A stretch of DNA of 64,000 nucleotides from Acinetobacter modestus (GCF_014636095.1 NZ_BMDV01000008.1:35340-99339); one strand, 5' to 3'. Shown: positions 54,379 through 63,377, numbered from the stretch's first letter. Notes: generated by a model from the sequence alone, not told the origin. Translations and numbers: made by a program.

Positions 54379-56196
54379 TTATTTTTCTAACAGTTGTGCT
54401 GGTACTTTGACTGGCATATCTAACAATTGCTGTGCAAAAGCCTTACCTTGCGGATCGATACGCAAACTAGCAATTCCACCACCACCTAGTGCATTTTCAA
54501 GCATAAAATTTAATGCCTTCATCGCAGGCAATTCATAACGAATAACTTTTGATTTATCTGGGTCTAGTACATGCTGCATATAATCAGCAATATTGGCTTC
54601 AGTCAGAGCAGCACGTATCCAAGGTAAATACTCAGTCTTACGTGCAATAACACCAATATTGCTATGATTTCCTTTATCACCACTTCGTGCATGTGCCACT
54701 TCAATCAAAGGCACTTCAATTTCATCACCTTGATAAATTGCGACTTCACCAATTGGGTGTGGAACATAACTTTGTGTCGCTAAGCCTGTTGGAATCTCAA
54801 CAGCATGACGTTGCCCTGCAAAATCGACCTCAACCTTGATTTGATCTTTATCAATTAAGAAAGAGAAAAGTTTAACCACCGCCGAAGCTTTAGGACGACC
54901 ACCAACAATCCCAGCCAATGCAGGTGCCATACCTGTGGAGGCTTGTGCAATTTCTGAAGCAAAAAACATACAAGCTTCTTTAAACATATGTTTCACGGCA
55001 ATTTTGACGACCACCTCACGACTATCGTTCACTCTGGCATGCGAACCATAAGTGCTTTCGATACCCAAGATTTCAATTGATTTTTCACTAAATGGTGGAA
55101 CAGAGCGTAAAGCCAGTACACGTTCACATTTATTTAGAATTGAATTGGCAATCGTTTGTGCTTTCTCTGGTGCTTCACGACCTGCGATTAAGAAGCTAAC
55201 TAAAACACGATAACCATCCGCATAGGTAGCACTGACTTTATATTGCTGCGTTGGTGCACGACCTGTTGCACCTGTAACTTTTACTCGATCTTCACCGATT
55301 TGCTCTAAATGAACTTGGCTAAAATCAGCCGTCACATCAGGAAGTAAATAAGCTTGCGGATTACCAATCTCATAAACAATTTGTTCTGCGACTGTTGCTG
55401 TTGAAACTAAGCCACCTGTGCCTTGTGGTTTAGTCACAATAAAGGAAGCATCGGCACTGACTTCTACAATTGGAAAGCCCATATTGTCAAAGCCCTGTAC
55501 TAAGCGCCAATCAGTAAAATTACCACCTGTACATTGAGCACCACATTCAATCACATGCCCTGCCAATGAGCCTTGAGCCAACTTATCATAATCATCGAGT
55601 GACCATTTATATTCATGCAGTAATGGTGCAAGTACCACAGCCGAATCAACCACTCGACCTGTAATCACAATATCCGCACCTAAATCCAAGGCATCGCGGA
55701 TCGCAACCGCTCCTAAATAGGCATTACTGCTGGCTACATGATGTGGTAAAGCCTCACCATTAAACATTTCCTGAACATTTTGTTTCAGTAACTCAGCATG
55801 TTTAGGTAATACATCATCCCCAAGCACCACAGCAACTTTTAAATCTAATCCTTTTTCATCAATTATTTTTTGTAAGGCATCACGACAAGCTAAAGGATTA
55901 ACTCCCCCTGCATTACTAATAACTTTGATTTTTTTCTCAGCAATTTTATTAATCAGTGGTGCCATCACTCGGCTAACAAAATCCAATGCATAACCATGAC
56001 TTGGATCGGTCATCATTGCCTTTGCCATGATAGACATAGTAATTTCTGACAAATAATCAAAGACTAAATAATCAATATCACTCAGATGCACCAACTGAAA
56101 AGCGGCTGTATTGGTATCCCCCCAGAAACCTGATGCACACCCAATTTTGATTACCTTCTTATCATCCTGCTTGACACTTGTCATGAGCTTTCTCAT
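54379..56196 (-). CDS. atuA: Acyclic terpene utilisation protein AtuA (DUF1446)
   Basis: 605 residues. The first 450 belong to the AtuA/DUF1446 family (IGCASGFWGDT, YDYLSEITMSIMAKA-like region, SNAGGVNPLACRDAL, GADIVITGRVVDSAVVLAPL). The last 110 are the AtuA C-terminal domain (EVPLIEVAHARSGDKGNHSNIGVIAR). It is required for citronellol growth in Pseudomonas; the exact reaction is unknown. It is the first gene of the leftward atuABCDEF operon. A second ATG at 56184 is a possible start. Confidence 0.92.
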   Translation of the reverse strand: MRKLMTSVKQDDKKVIKIGCASGFWGDTNTAAFQLVHLSDIDYLVFDYLSEITMSIMAKAMMTDPSHGYALDFVSRVMAPLINKIAEKKIKVISNAGGVNPLACRDALQKIIDEKGLDLKVAVVLGDDVLPKHAELLKQNVQEMFNGEALPHHVASSNAYLGAVAIRDALDLGADIVITGRVVDSAVVLAPLLHEYKWSLDDYDKLAQGSLAGHVIECGAQCTGGNFTDWRLVQGFDNMGFPIVEVSADASFIVTKPQGTGGLVSTATVAEQIVYEIGNPQAYLLPDVTADFSQVHLEQIGEDRVKVTGATGRAPTQQYKVSATYADGYRVLVSFLIAGREAPEKAQTIANSILNKCERVLALRSVPPFSEKSIEILGIESTYGSHARVNDSREVVVKIAVKHMFKEACMFFASEIAQASTGMAPALAGIVGGRPKASAVVKLFSFLIDKDQIKVEVDFAGQRHAVEIPTGLATQSYVPHPIGEVAIYQGDEIEVPLIEVAHARSGDKGNHSNIGVIARKTEYLPWIRAALTEANIADYMQHVLDPDKSKVIRYELPAMKALNFMLENALGGGGIASLRIDPQGKAFAQQLLDMPVKVPAQLLEK

Positions 56197-56222
56197 TGTT
56201 ATTTCTAAGTTGCTCCAACATT

Positions 56223-56240
56223 ACCAAGCAAGTGCTTGGT
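56223..56240. promoter_or_regulatory. AtuR-type operator 1
   Basis: ACCAAGCA and TGCTTGGT are perfect 8-bp arms 2 bp apart, just upstream of atuA. In P. aeruginosa AtuR binds two inverted repeats in the atuA-atuR gap, and two are found here. The site overlaps a candidate -35 hexamer (TTGGTT, 56236-56241) followed after 17 bp by TATGCT, reading toward atuR. Confidence 0.75.
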
Positions 56241-56287
56241 TTGTAAAGTACATAATGATATGCTGTATTGGCAAAAACAGACAAATT

Positions 56288-56301
56288 CAAGCAAATGCTT
56301 G
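56288..56301. promoter_or_regulatory. AtuR-type operator 2
   Basis: CAAGCA and TGCTTG are 2 bp apart, the same core as operator 1 and 64 bp from it, within the atuA-atuR gap. It probably binds the same repressor. Confidence 0.72.
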
Positions 56302-56378
56302 TTATAAAAAGATAAGACAATTCATGAAATGAATTTTGTTACAATGCTCACTAGATTTAATAGGATAGACGGACTGGC

Positions 56379-56978
56379 ATGATCGCAACTTCAATTGAGC
56401 AAATACCTAAAATTGTATGTTTTGATGATAGTCCACGTGGGCGTTTATTGCTTGGTGCTGCTTACCTATTTTATAAACAAGGTTATGACAAAACCACGGT
56501 TCGCCAACTAGGTGAATTTATTGGTATCCAGTCAGGTAGCTTGTTCCATCATTTCAAAAGTAAAGATGACATTTTAGCGACTGTCATGGAACAAACCATT
56601 ATTTATAACTTTGCCCGCTTAAAAGAAGCAGCCGAACGTTCAAATGAGCCAGAGCAACAATTACGTGATCTGATCAAAGCTGAGCTGATTTCGATTACTG
56701 GAGATACTGGTGCGGCGATGGCCGTACTCGTTCATGAATGGTTTGCCCTCTCCAAAGAAAAACAAGACTATCTTTTAAAGATGCGTAATGAATATGAGCA
56801 AGTTTGGCTGAATGTGATTGAAAAATTACGTGCTCAAGGCAAAGTTAAACATGATGCATTTATTTGGCGTCGATTAGTTGGTGGTTCTATTTCTTGGTCG
56901 GTCACGTGGTATAACCCAGATGGTAAAGTCAAAGTGGATGAACTGACTGAAATGGTTTGGGAAATGGCTTTGAAATGA
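56379..56978 (+). CDS. atuR: TetR-family repressor AtuR
   Basis: 199 residues. The N-terminal helix-turn-helix DKTTVRQLGEFIGIQSGSLFHHFKSKDDIL fits TetR proteins; the C-terminal ligand domain is unique to the family. Divergent position and two nearby palindromes match P. aeruginosa AtuR, which represses the atu operon and is expected to be released by a terpenoid acyl-CoA. The DUF2750 gene begins at its stop codon. Confidence 0.9.
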   Translation: MIATSIEQIPKIVCFDDSPRGRLLLGAAYLFYKQGYDKTTVRQLGEFIGIQSGSLFHHFKSKDDILATVMEQTIIYNFARLKEAAERSNEPEQQLRDLIKAELISITGDTGAAMAVLVHEWFALSKEKQDYLLKMRNEYEQVWLNVIEKLRAQGKVKHDAFIWRRLVGGSISWSVTWYNPDGKVKVDELTEMVWEMALK

Positions 56979-57370
56979 GTTATCGAATGCATCCTAAACA
57001 ACTTGAAAATGTATTTGCATTAACAAGCAAACAACGTTACGAACATTTTATATCAAAAGTTTGTGATTGGGAGGAACTTTGGATTTTAGAAGACAATAAT
57101 GAGAATTTCCTTATTATTACTCCGCAACAGAACCTAGAATATTTACCTGTATGGCCTCACGCTGACTATGCATCAGCTTTTTATGAGGTTTATCCATCGC
57201 TTAAACCATCCCGAATAGAGTTGGATACCTTTCTTAAAACATGGCTTCCAAATTTAAATAATGACGGTCTAAAAATAGGTGTGTTACCTAATCTAGGAAC
57301 AACCGTTTGGATTATAGATCCTTTGGATTTAAAAGAAGAATTAGAAAATGAACTAAAGCAATATGAATAA
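56975..57370 (+). CDS. DUF2750 domain protein
   Basis: About 131 residues. WEELWILEDNNENFLII, VWPHADYASAF, IELDTFLKTWLP and GVLPNLGTTVWI match the DUF2750 family, whose function is unknown. Its ATG overlaps the atuR stop (ATGA), so it may be translated from the atuR transcript. Confidence 0.78.
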   Translation: MSYRMHPKQLENVFALTSKQRYEHFISKVCDWEELWILEDNNENFLIITPQQNLEYLPVWPHADYASAFYEVYPSLKPSRIELDTFLKTWLPNLNNDGLKIGVLPNLGTTVWIIDPLDLKEELENELKQYE

Positions 57371-57881
57371 AATGAAAGACATTTATTTACGTAAGCCTCA
57401 ACTGAGCGATTTAGCTGAAATCAAACAAGCCTACCAAAATAGTATTCATCTACATCAACCGTGGACATATCTTCCTACAGATTTTGAACAATACCTACAA
57501 CAAGAACATCGTTATTTTGTCTGCTTTACTGAAAACCACGCAATCGTAGGAACCTTTAATATCTCGAATATTATTCGAGGTCACTTCCATTCTGCATATT
57601 TAGGTTATGAAGCCTTTTATCCTTATGTAGGTCAGGGATATATGCGACATGGGCTTCAACTTATTTTACAAGAAGCATTTCAAACACTGAACCTGCATCG
57701 ATTGGAAGCGAATATCCAACCTGAAAATTCTCGCTCTATTCATCTTGTTGCTAGCGTGGGCTTTGTCAAAGAAGGGGTTTCACGTCAATATCTTCGTGTA
57801 GGCGGCAAAGAATGGAAAGATCATGAGCGTTGGGCGATTTTAAACACCGATTGGACAGATAAGAAATATCTAGCATTCTAA
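57363..57881 (+). CDS. GNAT-family N-acetyltransferase (RimJ/RimL-like)
   Basis: 172 residues. The acetyl-CoA loop region YPYVGQGYMRHGL, then LHRLEANIQPENSRSIHLVASVGF and GVSRQYLRVGGKEWKDHERWAIL, follow RimJ/RimL protein acetyltransferases. The target is unknown. It overlaps the DUF2750 gene by 8 bp, so the three genes atuR, DUF2750 and GNAT may form one transcript. Confidence 0.85.
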   Translation: MNKMKDIYLRKPQLSDLAEIKQAYQNSIHLHQPWTYLPTDFEQYLQQEHRYFVCFTENHAIVGTFNISNIIRGHFHSAYLGYEAFYPYVGQGYMRHGLQLILQEAFQTLNLHRLEANIQPENSRSIHLVASVGFVKEGVSRQYLRVGGKEWKDHERWAILNTDWTDKKYLAF

Positions 57882-58001
57882 AAAATTTAAGGCCAATCTA
57901 ACTGCGACACAACTTAACGCCTAACCAATTTGCTCTATTCTCGTTCAAATTAAAAACTGCTATTCTGCTTAAACATCAAAAGATTACAAGAAATAGTAAA
58001 A

Positions 58002-58619
58002 ATGAATCCAGTTCAACATGCCAATATTTCAGTGAAACGTCGTGGGGGCGAGCTTGAAGATTATATTGATATTCATGCGCTAATCGACAGCACAAAAATG
58101 CTATGCACTGACAATCGCCATCGTATCTTGCATACTTTTTGGGGAGTTCAAGAAGTGATTATTCCGATTTTTGGACATCACTTTGAAAATAGTGCGGGAA
58201 ATAGCATTGAAGTTAAAGACCTCTGCGAAAAAGATCATCTGTTAGTGGATTTTCATCACCGCTTTATTCCAACGATTGGAGACTTCGTTGCTGCAATGCA
58301 GGATATTCCTACAGATGGACTGGCTAAACGCCTCGAAAAATTCCACTCAGTTGTGATTGATGATCCAAAGCTATCAGCAACATTACTCTCTCCATTATCA
58401 GTGACAGGTCAACTAAAGTCTTTACTGATCACTCACAATAGTTGGTTTATCAATACCATTCTTCCAATGATGGGAAAAAGCGAAGCCAAGTTTATTGAGT
58501 TTGATATTAGCCCAGACTTCTTTTTCAATCCGATGCGTTTTGAACTGTGGATGGACAATGGAATGGCTGTCCCACCGAGTGCAGCCAAACTGCAAGACTT
58601 AAAAATGAAAATCGCTTAA
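58002..58619 (+). CDS. Unknown protein with DUF6915-like N-terminus
   Basis: 205 residues. The N-terminal 100 (HANISVKRRGGELEDYIDIH, NRHRILHTFWGVQEVI, FGHHFENSAGN, IPTIGDF) has the conserved His/Arg pattern of DUF6915. The C-terminal 100 is unrelated in look and ends with a methionine-rich segment. No signal peptide. It is 18 bp before an acidic protein gene, probably cotranscribed. Function unknown. Confidence 0.6.
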   Translation: MNPVQHANISVKRRGGELEDYIDIHALIDSTKMLCTDNRHRILHTFWGVQEVIIPIFGHHFENSAGNSIEVKDLCEKDHLLVDFHHRFIPTIGDFVAAMQDIPTDGLAKRLEKFHSVVIDDPKLSATLLSPLSVTGQLKSLLITHNSWFINTILPMMGKSEAKFIEFDISPDFFFNPMRFELWMDNGMAVPPSAAKLQDLKMKIA

Positions 58620-58637
58620 TTTAAGAGGGAAATAAAA

Positions 58638-59375
58638 ATGAGTAATATCCAATATGTTATTCGTCAAAACGACTTTGCTTACAATGATGAATGGCATCTG
58701 ACCAATTGCGTTTCAACTGGGGCTATCAAGCAGATTTATACGGATAAAGCTGAAGCTGAAAAGGCATACAAATCACTAGTCGTCGAAGGCTTATACTATG
58801 ATGAACTATGTAACTATGATATTGGCAATGGTGAAGCAGATGATGAAATCTACGAAAAACTTGAAACTTTAATTTTAGAAAAAACAGGAAAAACTTTTAA
58901 TATAGATGATGGTGAAATTCCTAAATTGAATGAAGATGATGCTTTTGAATTTGCTAAAATCTCAGGTATTGTCTGGTACCAATTATTGGAAGTTGATGCA
59001 TCACAACCTTGCTATGTACTCTGGATTAACTCTGAAGAAGACTATTTTAGTGGCTATGAAACTGGCAGCATCATTTCAAGTCAAGATGAAAACTTTGGTG
59101 ACGTTTCTTGGGAGTCCAATATTTATGCAATGGACTATGAGTTTGAAGCCTTAATGGACAAATCACTTGCGGAGTTAAGTGATAGTCCACTGTTACTCAA
59201 ACAGTTTATCGAACAAACTCCAGATATTCGTTACGATGCTGAAAAAGACAGCATTGAGGGTATTGCTCTCGACAACATAAAATTTATTGATATCAAAGCA
59301 CTGAATTCATTTCTAAAACAACCCATCTTTGAAATCCGTCAGATTTCTTTAGAAGAGTTAGCTGAACTAGAATAA
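58638..59375 (+). CDS. Unknown acidic protein
   Basis: 245 residues, strongly acidic (ENDDAF-type clusters, GNGEADDEIYEKLE, ALMDKSLAELSDSP), no signal peptide or membrane segment, and no family recognised. AAGAGGGAAAT precedes the ATG. It probably forms a pair with the DUF6915-like gene. Its high negative charge could suit binding to a basic partner, but that is a guess. Confidence 0.65.
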   Translation: MSNIQYVIRQNDFAYNDEWHLTNCVSTGAIKQIYTDKAEAEKAYKSLVVEGLYYDELCNYDIGNGEADDEIYEKLETLILEKTGKTFNIDDGEIPKLNEDDAFEFAKISGIVWYQLLEVDASQPCYVLWINSEEDYFSGYETGSIISSQDENFGDVSWESNIYAMDYEFEALMDKSLAELSDSPLLLKQFIEQTPDIRYDAEKDSIEGIALDNIKFIDIKALNSFLKQPIFEIRQISLEELAELE

Positions 59376-59385
59376 ATTTGAAAAT

Positions 59386-59414
59386 AAAAAGTGCGGAAAT
59401 TAACCGCACTTTTT
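59386..59414. terminator. Bidirectional terminator
   Basis: AAAAAGTGCGG and CCGCACTTTTT form an 11-bp stem with a 7-nt loop between convergent genes. Confidence 0.92.
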
Positions 59415-59428
59415 ATTCATCATAGGTA

Positions 59429-60601
59429 TTAATAACCTAGCTGCTTACTGATTAGATCCTTCATAATTTCTTCAGCACCACCACCAATCATATTCACTTT
59501 GACTTCACGATAAATTCGTTCGGACTTGGTTCCACGCATAAAACCCATTCCACCCAAAGTTTGTACAGCCGCATCCGCGCAAAATTGCATCGTACGAGTC
59601 GCTACATTTTTTGACATCGAAATTTGCGCAATTAGGCCTGCACCTTGTAACTCTTTTTGTCCCATTCGATAAGCTGTATCTTCTAATAACGCTCGTGTTG
59701 TAGTCAATTGTGTTGCCATATCTACAAGTTTGTGGCGAACCACCTGATGATCCACCAAGCGCTTTCCAAAAGTTTGTCGCTGTTTTGCCCAATCTAAGGC
59801 TTCCTCATAACACACCAAGGCATAACCATATGCCATCGCGGCTAGCCAAAAACGCTCCATATTAAAGTTATTCATAATGACTTTAAAACCAGCATTTTCC
59901 TCGCCTAGCAAATGACTAACTGGGACTTGAACATTGTCAAAATGCAAATGTGCAGTATCTGATGCCCACCAACCCATTTTCTTTAATGGTGATTTGCTTA
60001 TTCCCTTGCTATGTGCATCAACCAATAACATAGAAATGCCTTTTGCGCCTTGTGCATGCTGATCCGTCTTTACAGCGACCGTATAATAATCAGCACGAAT
60101 CCCTGATGTGATAAAGGTCTTTTCACCATTCAAAATATAATGGTCTCCTTCTCGAACTGCTTTGGTTTTAATTGCAGCGACATCAGAACCGCCTCTAGGC
60201 TCTGTAATTGCCAAGGCTGATATTTTTTCACCTGCAATAATCTGTGGCATAACTTCATCACGAATCTCAGATTGAGCAAAATGATGAATGGGTGGTGTTC
60301 CAATGCTATGAATCATAAGCGAAATATGTACACCACCAGATCCAGCTTTTGCCATCTCAATTGCTGCTAACATGACATAAAAGGCGTCTGCGTCGGGAAT
60401 GCCACCATGTTCAGCATCATAACCTAAGCCCATTAAACCAACATTTGCAGCCTGCTGATAGAGTGCTCTTGGAAATGATCCTGCCTCATCCCATTCATTC
60501 ACATAAGGTGAAATTTCTTTTTCTACAAAACGTTTGACGCTGTCTGCAAAAGCCCGATGTTCAGATGTGTAATAAATCGGGTTAAGTGATAAACCATCCA
60601 T
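59429..60601 (-). CDS. Acyl-CoA dehydrogenase, downstream tandem copy
   Basis: 390 residues, closely similar to the neighbour at 60695-61858. The acyl-CoA dehydrogenase signatures are ALAITEPRGGSDVAAIKT, FITSGIRADYY, MGWWASDTAHLHFDNVQVP and QTLGGMGFMRGTKSERIYREVKV. The C-terminal NMIGGGAEEIM carries the catalytic glutamate. Substrate unknown; the shared promoter with an AtuR-type operator suggests terpenoid or branched acyl-CoA. It lies 93 bp after its paralogue. Confidence 0.87.
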   Translation of the reverse strand: MDGLSLNPIYYTSEHRAFADSVKRFVEKEISPYVNEWDEAGSFPRALYQQAANVGLMGLGYDAEHGGIPDADAFYVMLAAIEMAKAGSGGVHISLMIHSIGTPPIHHFAQSEIRDEVMPQIIAGEKISALAITEPRGGSDVAAIKTKAVREGDHYILNGEKTFITSGIRADYYTVAVKTDQHAQGAKGISMLLVDAHSKGISKSPLKKMGWWASDTAHLHFDNVQVPVSHLLGEENAGFKVIMNNFNMERFWLAAMAYGYALVCYEEALDWAKQRQTFGKRLVDHQVVRHKLVDMATQLTTTRALLEDTAYRMGQKELQGAGLIAQISMSKNVATRTMQFCADAAVQTLGGMGFMRGTKSERIYREVKVNMIGGGAEEIMKDLISKQLGY

Positions 60602-60694
60602 GCTATTTTTCCTAAATTATTATTTAACTAGTTGTTCTTTTATAAATACAGCTTTAGACCAATCTCATCATGATCTAAAGCCTTAAAATTTCGC

Positions 60695-61858
60695 TTAATA
60701 ACCGAGTTGGCGGCTGGCAAGGTCTTTCATAATTTCCTCTGCACCACCACCAATCATGTTCACTTTCACTTCACGATAGATACGTTCAGATTTTGTACCA
60801 CGCATAAAGCCCATCCCTCCTAGAGTCTGCACTGCGGCATCAGCACAGAATTGCATGGTTTGTGTAGCCACATTCTTGAGCATACAAATCTGAGCAATCA
60901 GTTCATTTCCCTGTAATTCAGGTTTTCCTAAACGATAGGCTGTATCTTCCAATAGCGCACGAGTTGAAGTTAAACGTGTCGCCATATCTACTAGCTTATG
61001 ACGAACGACTTGATGATCAATTAAGCGTTTACCAAAAGTTTGTCGCTGTTTAGCCCAATCCAAGGCCTCTTCATAGCAAACCAATGCGTAACCATAGCTA
61101 CTGGCTGCAAGAAAAAAACGCTCCATGTTAAAGTTGTTCATAATGACAAAGAAGCCCATATTTTCGGCACCCAGTAAATTTTTGGCTGGTACTCGTACAT
61201 CATCAAAGTGCAAATGCGCTGTATCCGATGCCCACCAGCCCATTTTATCTAGCTTTGATTTTGTAATGCCTTCACTATGCGCATCAATCAACAGCATTGA
61301 AATACCATTAGCCCCCTTAGCATTAGGGTCAGTTCTCACCGCAACAGAATAATAATCCGCACGAATACCCGATGTAATAAAGGTCTTTTCACCACTGACA
61401 ATATAATCGTCACCATCTCGAACCGCTTTGGTTTTTAAAGCCGCAACATCAGAACCACCGCTAGGTTCAGTAATTGCCAATGCAGAGATTTTCTCTCCAG
61501 ACAAAATTTGTGGTAAGACTTCAGCCTTAACCTCTTCTTGAGCAAAATGCTGAATTGGTGGCGTCCCAATCGTATGTGAAAGTAATGATGCAGCCAAACC
61601 ACCTGATGCACACTTCGCTAACTCGACTGAGGCGAGTAGAGTATAAAATGCATCCGTTCCCGCAATACCACCATAATTTTCATCAAAGCCAACACCGAGT
61701 AAGCCAATATCAGCAGCCTTTTTATAAAGCTCACGCGGAAAGGTTTCCGCTTCATCCCATTCATTGATAAAAGGACTAATTTCCTTTTCAGTAAAGCGCC
61801 TAACACTCTCAGCAAAGGCTAAATGTTGCTCAGTGTAATATAAGGGGTTGAGTAGCAT
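60695..61858 (-). CDS. Acyl-CoA dehydrogenase, upstream tandem copy
   Basis: 387 residues with the same motifs as the downstream copy (ALAITEPSGGSDVAALKT, FITSGIRADYY, QTLGGMGFMRGTKSERIYREVKV, GGGAEEIM). By eye about three quarters of residues match, most strongly in the last 150. AGGAAG precedes the ATG. An AtuR-type palindrome lies 67-84 bp upstream, so it is probably in the atu regulon. Confidence 0.88.
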   Translation of the reverse strand: MLLNPLYYTEQHLAFAESVRRFTEKEISPFINEWDEAETFPRELYKKAADIGLLGVGFDENYGGIAGTDAFYTLLASVELAKCASGGLAASLLSHTIGTPPIQHFAQEEVKAEVLPQILSGEKISALAITEPSGGSDVAALKTKAVRDGDDYIVSGEKTFITSGIRADYYSVAVRTDPNAKGANGISMLLIDAHSEGITKSKLDKMGWWASDTAHLHFDDVRVPAKNLLGAENMGFFVIMNNFNMERFFLAASSYGYALVCYEEALDWAKQRQTFGKRLIDHQVVRHKLVDMATRLTSTRALLEDTAYRLGKPELQGNELIAQICMLKNVATQTMQFCADAAVQTLGGMGFMRGTKSERIYREVKVNMIGGGAEEIMKDLASRQLGY

Positions 61859-61924
61859 GCTTGCTTCCTAGTAATTATTGATCATTGTTTATTGAATGAG
61901 CACTAAAGTAGCAAAACCAGAAAA

Positions 61925-61942
61925 ACCAAGCAAGCGCTTGGC
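61925..61942. promoter_or_regulatory. AtuR-type operator 3, upstream of the acyl-CoA dehydrogenase pair
   Basis: CCAAGC and GCTTGG arms are separated by AAGC (61926-61941). Apart from one base in the spacer this is the operator 1 core, CCAAGCAAGTGCTTGG. Read leftward it overlaps a possible -35 (TTGCTT), with TACTTT 17 bp on. It ties the distal dehydrogenases to the atu genes 5 kb away. Confidence 0.72.
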
Positions 61943-61989
61943 AAAATTTAAAATTAAAAAATTTTAGAATAATGACATAAGGTACAAAA

Positions 61990-62553
61990 TTATATTTTTA
62001 GTCGACCACGAAAACCACGAGTCGCATAATAAGACTGTGCACCATTGTGGTAAGTAAAGACCCGTCCATATCGGCTATCACAAAAAATTGCACCACCCAA
62101 TTTGCGTACATCTTCTGGTGTTTTTACCCAACTCGAAGTTTTTAAATCAAAATGCTCAACCGACTGCAATTGCTTGTATTGCTCTTCTGTTAGCAATTCA
62201 ATTCCTATTGTCTCTGCAACCTCAACTGCATTGTTTTCTGGCTTATGTTCTTTACGTGCATCCAAAGCAGCACGATCATAACAAAGGCTTCTACGCCCTT
62301 TTGGTGTTTCTACAGCACAATCATAAAAGATAATTTCAGATAATTTTGAATCAAATGAAATGATATCTGGTTCTCCGCCAGTCTCTTCCATTTGATTGAG
62401 TGACCATAGCTTTTCGGGTTGCTGTTTCAACTGTTCCTCGATATCCACCCAATTCAAACCATGATGCCGATGCATATTAGCTTCAAAACGCTTTTTTAAT
62501 ATTTCGAACAAGACGATCGTCTGTTCAGCACTTAACTGTTTTTTCTTAGTCAT
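61990..62553 (-). CDS. DUF4256 domain protein
   Basis: 187 residues: LFEILKKRFEANMHRHHGLNW, EETGGEPDIIS, IFYDCAVETPKGRRSLCYDRAALDARK and GGAIFCDSRYGRVFTYHNGAQSYYATRGFRG are characteristic of DUF4256. Function unknown. No signal peptide. Confidence 0.82.
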   Translation of the reverse strand: MTKKKQLSAEQTIVLFEILKKRFEANMHRHHGLNWVDIEEQLKQQPEKLWSLNQMEETGGEPDIISFDSKLSEIIFYDCAVETPKGRRSLCYDRAALDARKEHKPENNAVEVAETIGIELLTEEQYKQLQSVEHFDLKTSSWVKTPEDVRKLGGAIFCDSRYGRVFTYHNGAQSYYATRGFRGRLKI

Positions 62554-62575
62554 TTTTCGTCTCTAAATTTTAATA

Positions 62576-62923
62576 CTACACCGAACGACCATCAAAATGA
62601 TTGATTTTGATGCTTTCCAAATCTAAATCTTCGATACATCTGATATTAATGGCATACATTCGATTGCCTTTCGGATCAATGCCTGTTGCATAAGGATGAA
62701 TACCGCAGATCTTACAAAAATGATGATTGATCACATGCTTATTAAATTGGTAACTAGCTAAAGTATTTTCTTGAACTGAAACATTAACTTTATCTATCGG
62801 CAAGAACCATAATAGTGAACCTTTTCTTTGACAAATCGAGCAATTGCATGACATTGCTTCAGTCAAATCACCTTGTGCAATGAAGGTGATTTTTCCACAA
62901 TGGCAACTTCCTTTATATTCCAT
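62576..62923 (-). CDS. GFA-family zinc protein (glutathione-dependent formaldehyde-activating enzyme-like)
   Basis: About 115 residues. The Cys pattern SCHCGKI, CNCSICQRKGS and FCKICGIHPY is the Mss4-like zinc fold of the GFA family. Most family members have unknown substrates. AAGGA precedes the ATG at 62923; the longer ORF starts at 62962. It is 22 bp before the DUF4256 gene. Confidence 0.82.
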   Translation of the reverse strand: MEYKGSCHCGKITFIAQGDLTEAMSCNCSICQRKGSLLWFLPIDKVNVSVQENTLASYQFNKHVINHHFCKICGIHPYATGIDPKGNRMYAINIRCIEDLDLESIKINHFDGRSV

Positions 62924-63290
62924 CTTATTGTCCTTTTTATATTGTTCTATCGTATTAAACAAAGCTGGTTAAATGATGTCCACTTAATTTAGTTATTTCT
63001 TTCGTGATAAGAAAATGTAAGTTGATATCACCATTGATATTCAAGTCGAGCCAAAGTGCTTGCAAAGACCACCTCTCTAGCAACATGGATTACTATAAAG
63101 ATGTCATTTGTCGTCAGAATTTCCAGAGCATAATCAGACAAACCAAGAGCTAAATACTATTTCAATCACTAAAATATGAATAAGGGACAATGAGCATTTT
63201 TTATAATTGGCGAGTGTAAATGAATAACTTACGTATAAGAGATTCACGCAGCGCACGAAAACAATAATCCCCTTAAATGATAGAGTTGAC
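62924..63290. other. 367-bp gap without a confident gene
   Basis: No intact gene, terminator or tRNA is seen. The base composition is AT-rich and irregular. A 22-codon ORF near 63090-63160 (MDYYKDVICRQNF...) is probably chance. It must contain the promoter of the GFA/DUF4256 unit on its left side. Confidence 0.5.
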
Positions 63291-63377
63291 TTAATCATGT
63301 GCAATCAACAATACAATCAGTCCAAGAAATGCAGCCACAATAGAATCTATCCATAAAATATACTGGGCAATCTTCAT
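63291..63377 (-). CDS. Putative 28-residue membrane peptide, or remnant of a longer gene
   Basis: MKIAQYILWIDSIVAAFLGLIVLLIAHD forms one hydrophobic helix after a short polar start. It resembles the first transmembrane segment of a larger membrane protein cut short by a stop. The ribosome site is weak. Either a small protein or a fragment is possible. Confidence 0.3.
   Translation of the reverse strand: MKIAQYILWIDSIVAAFLGLIVLLIAHD

Noticed and set aside
63090..63160. 22-codon ORF in the gap after the GFA gene
   Set aside because: Too short, no ribosome site and no membrane or motif character.
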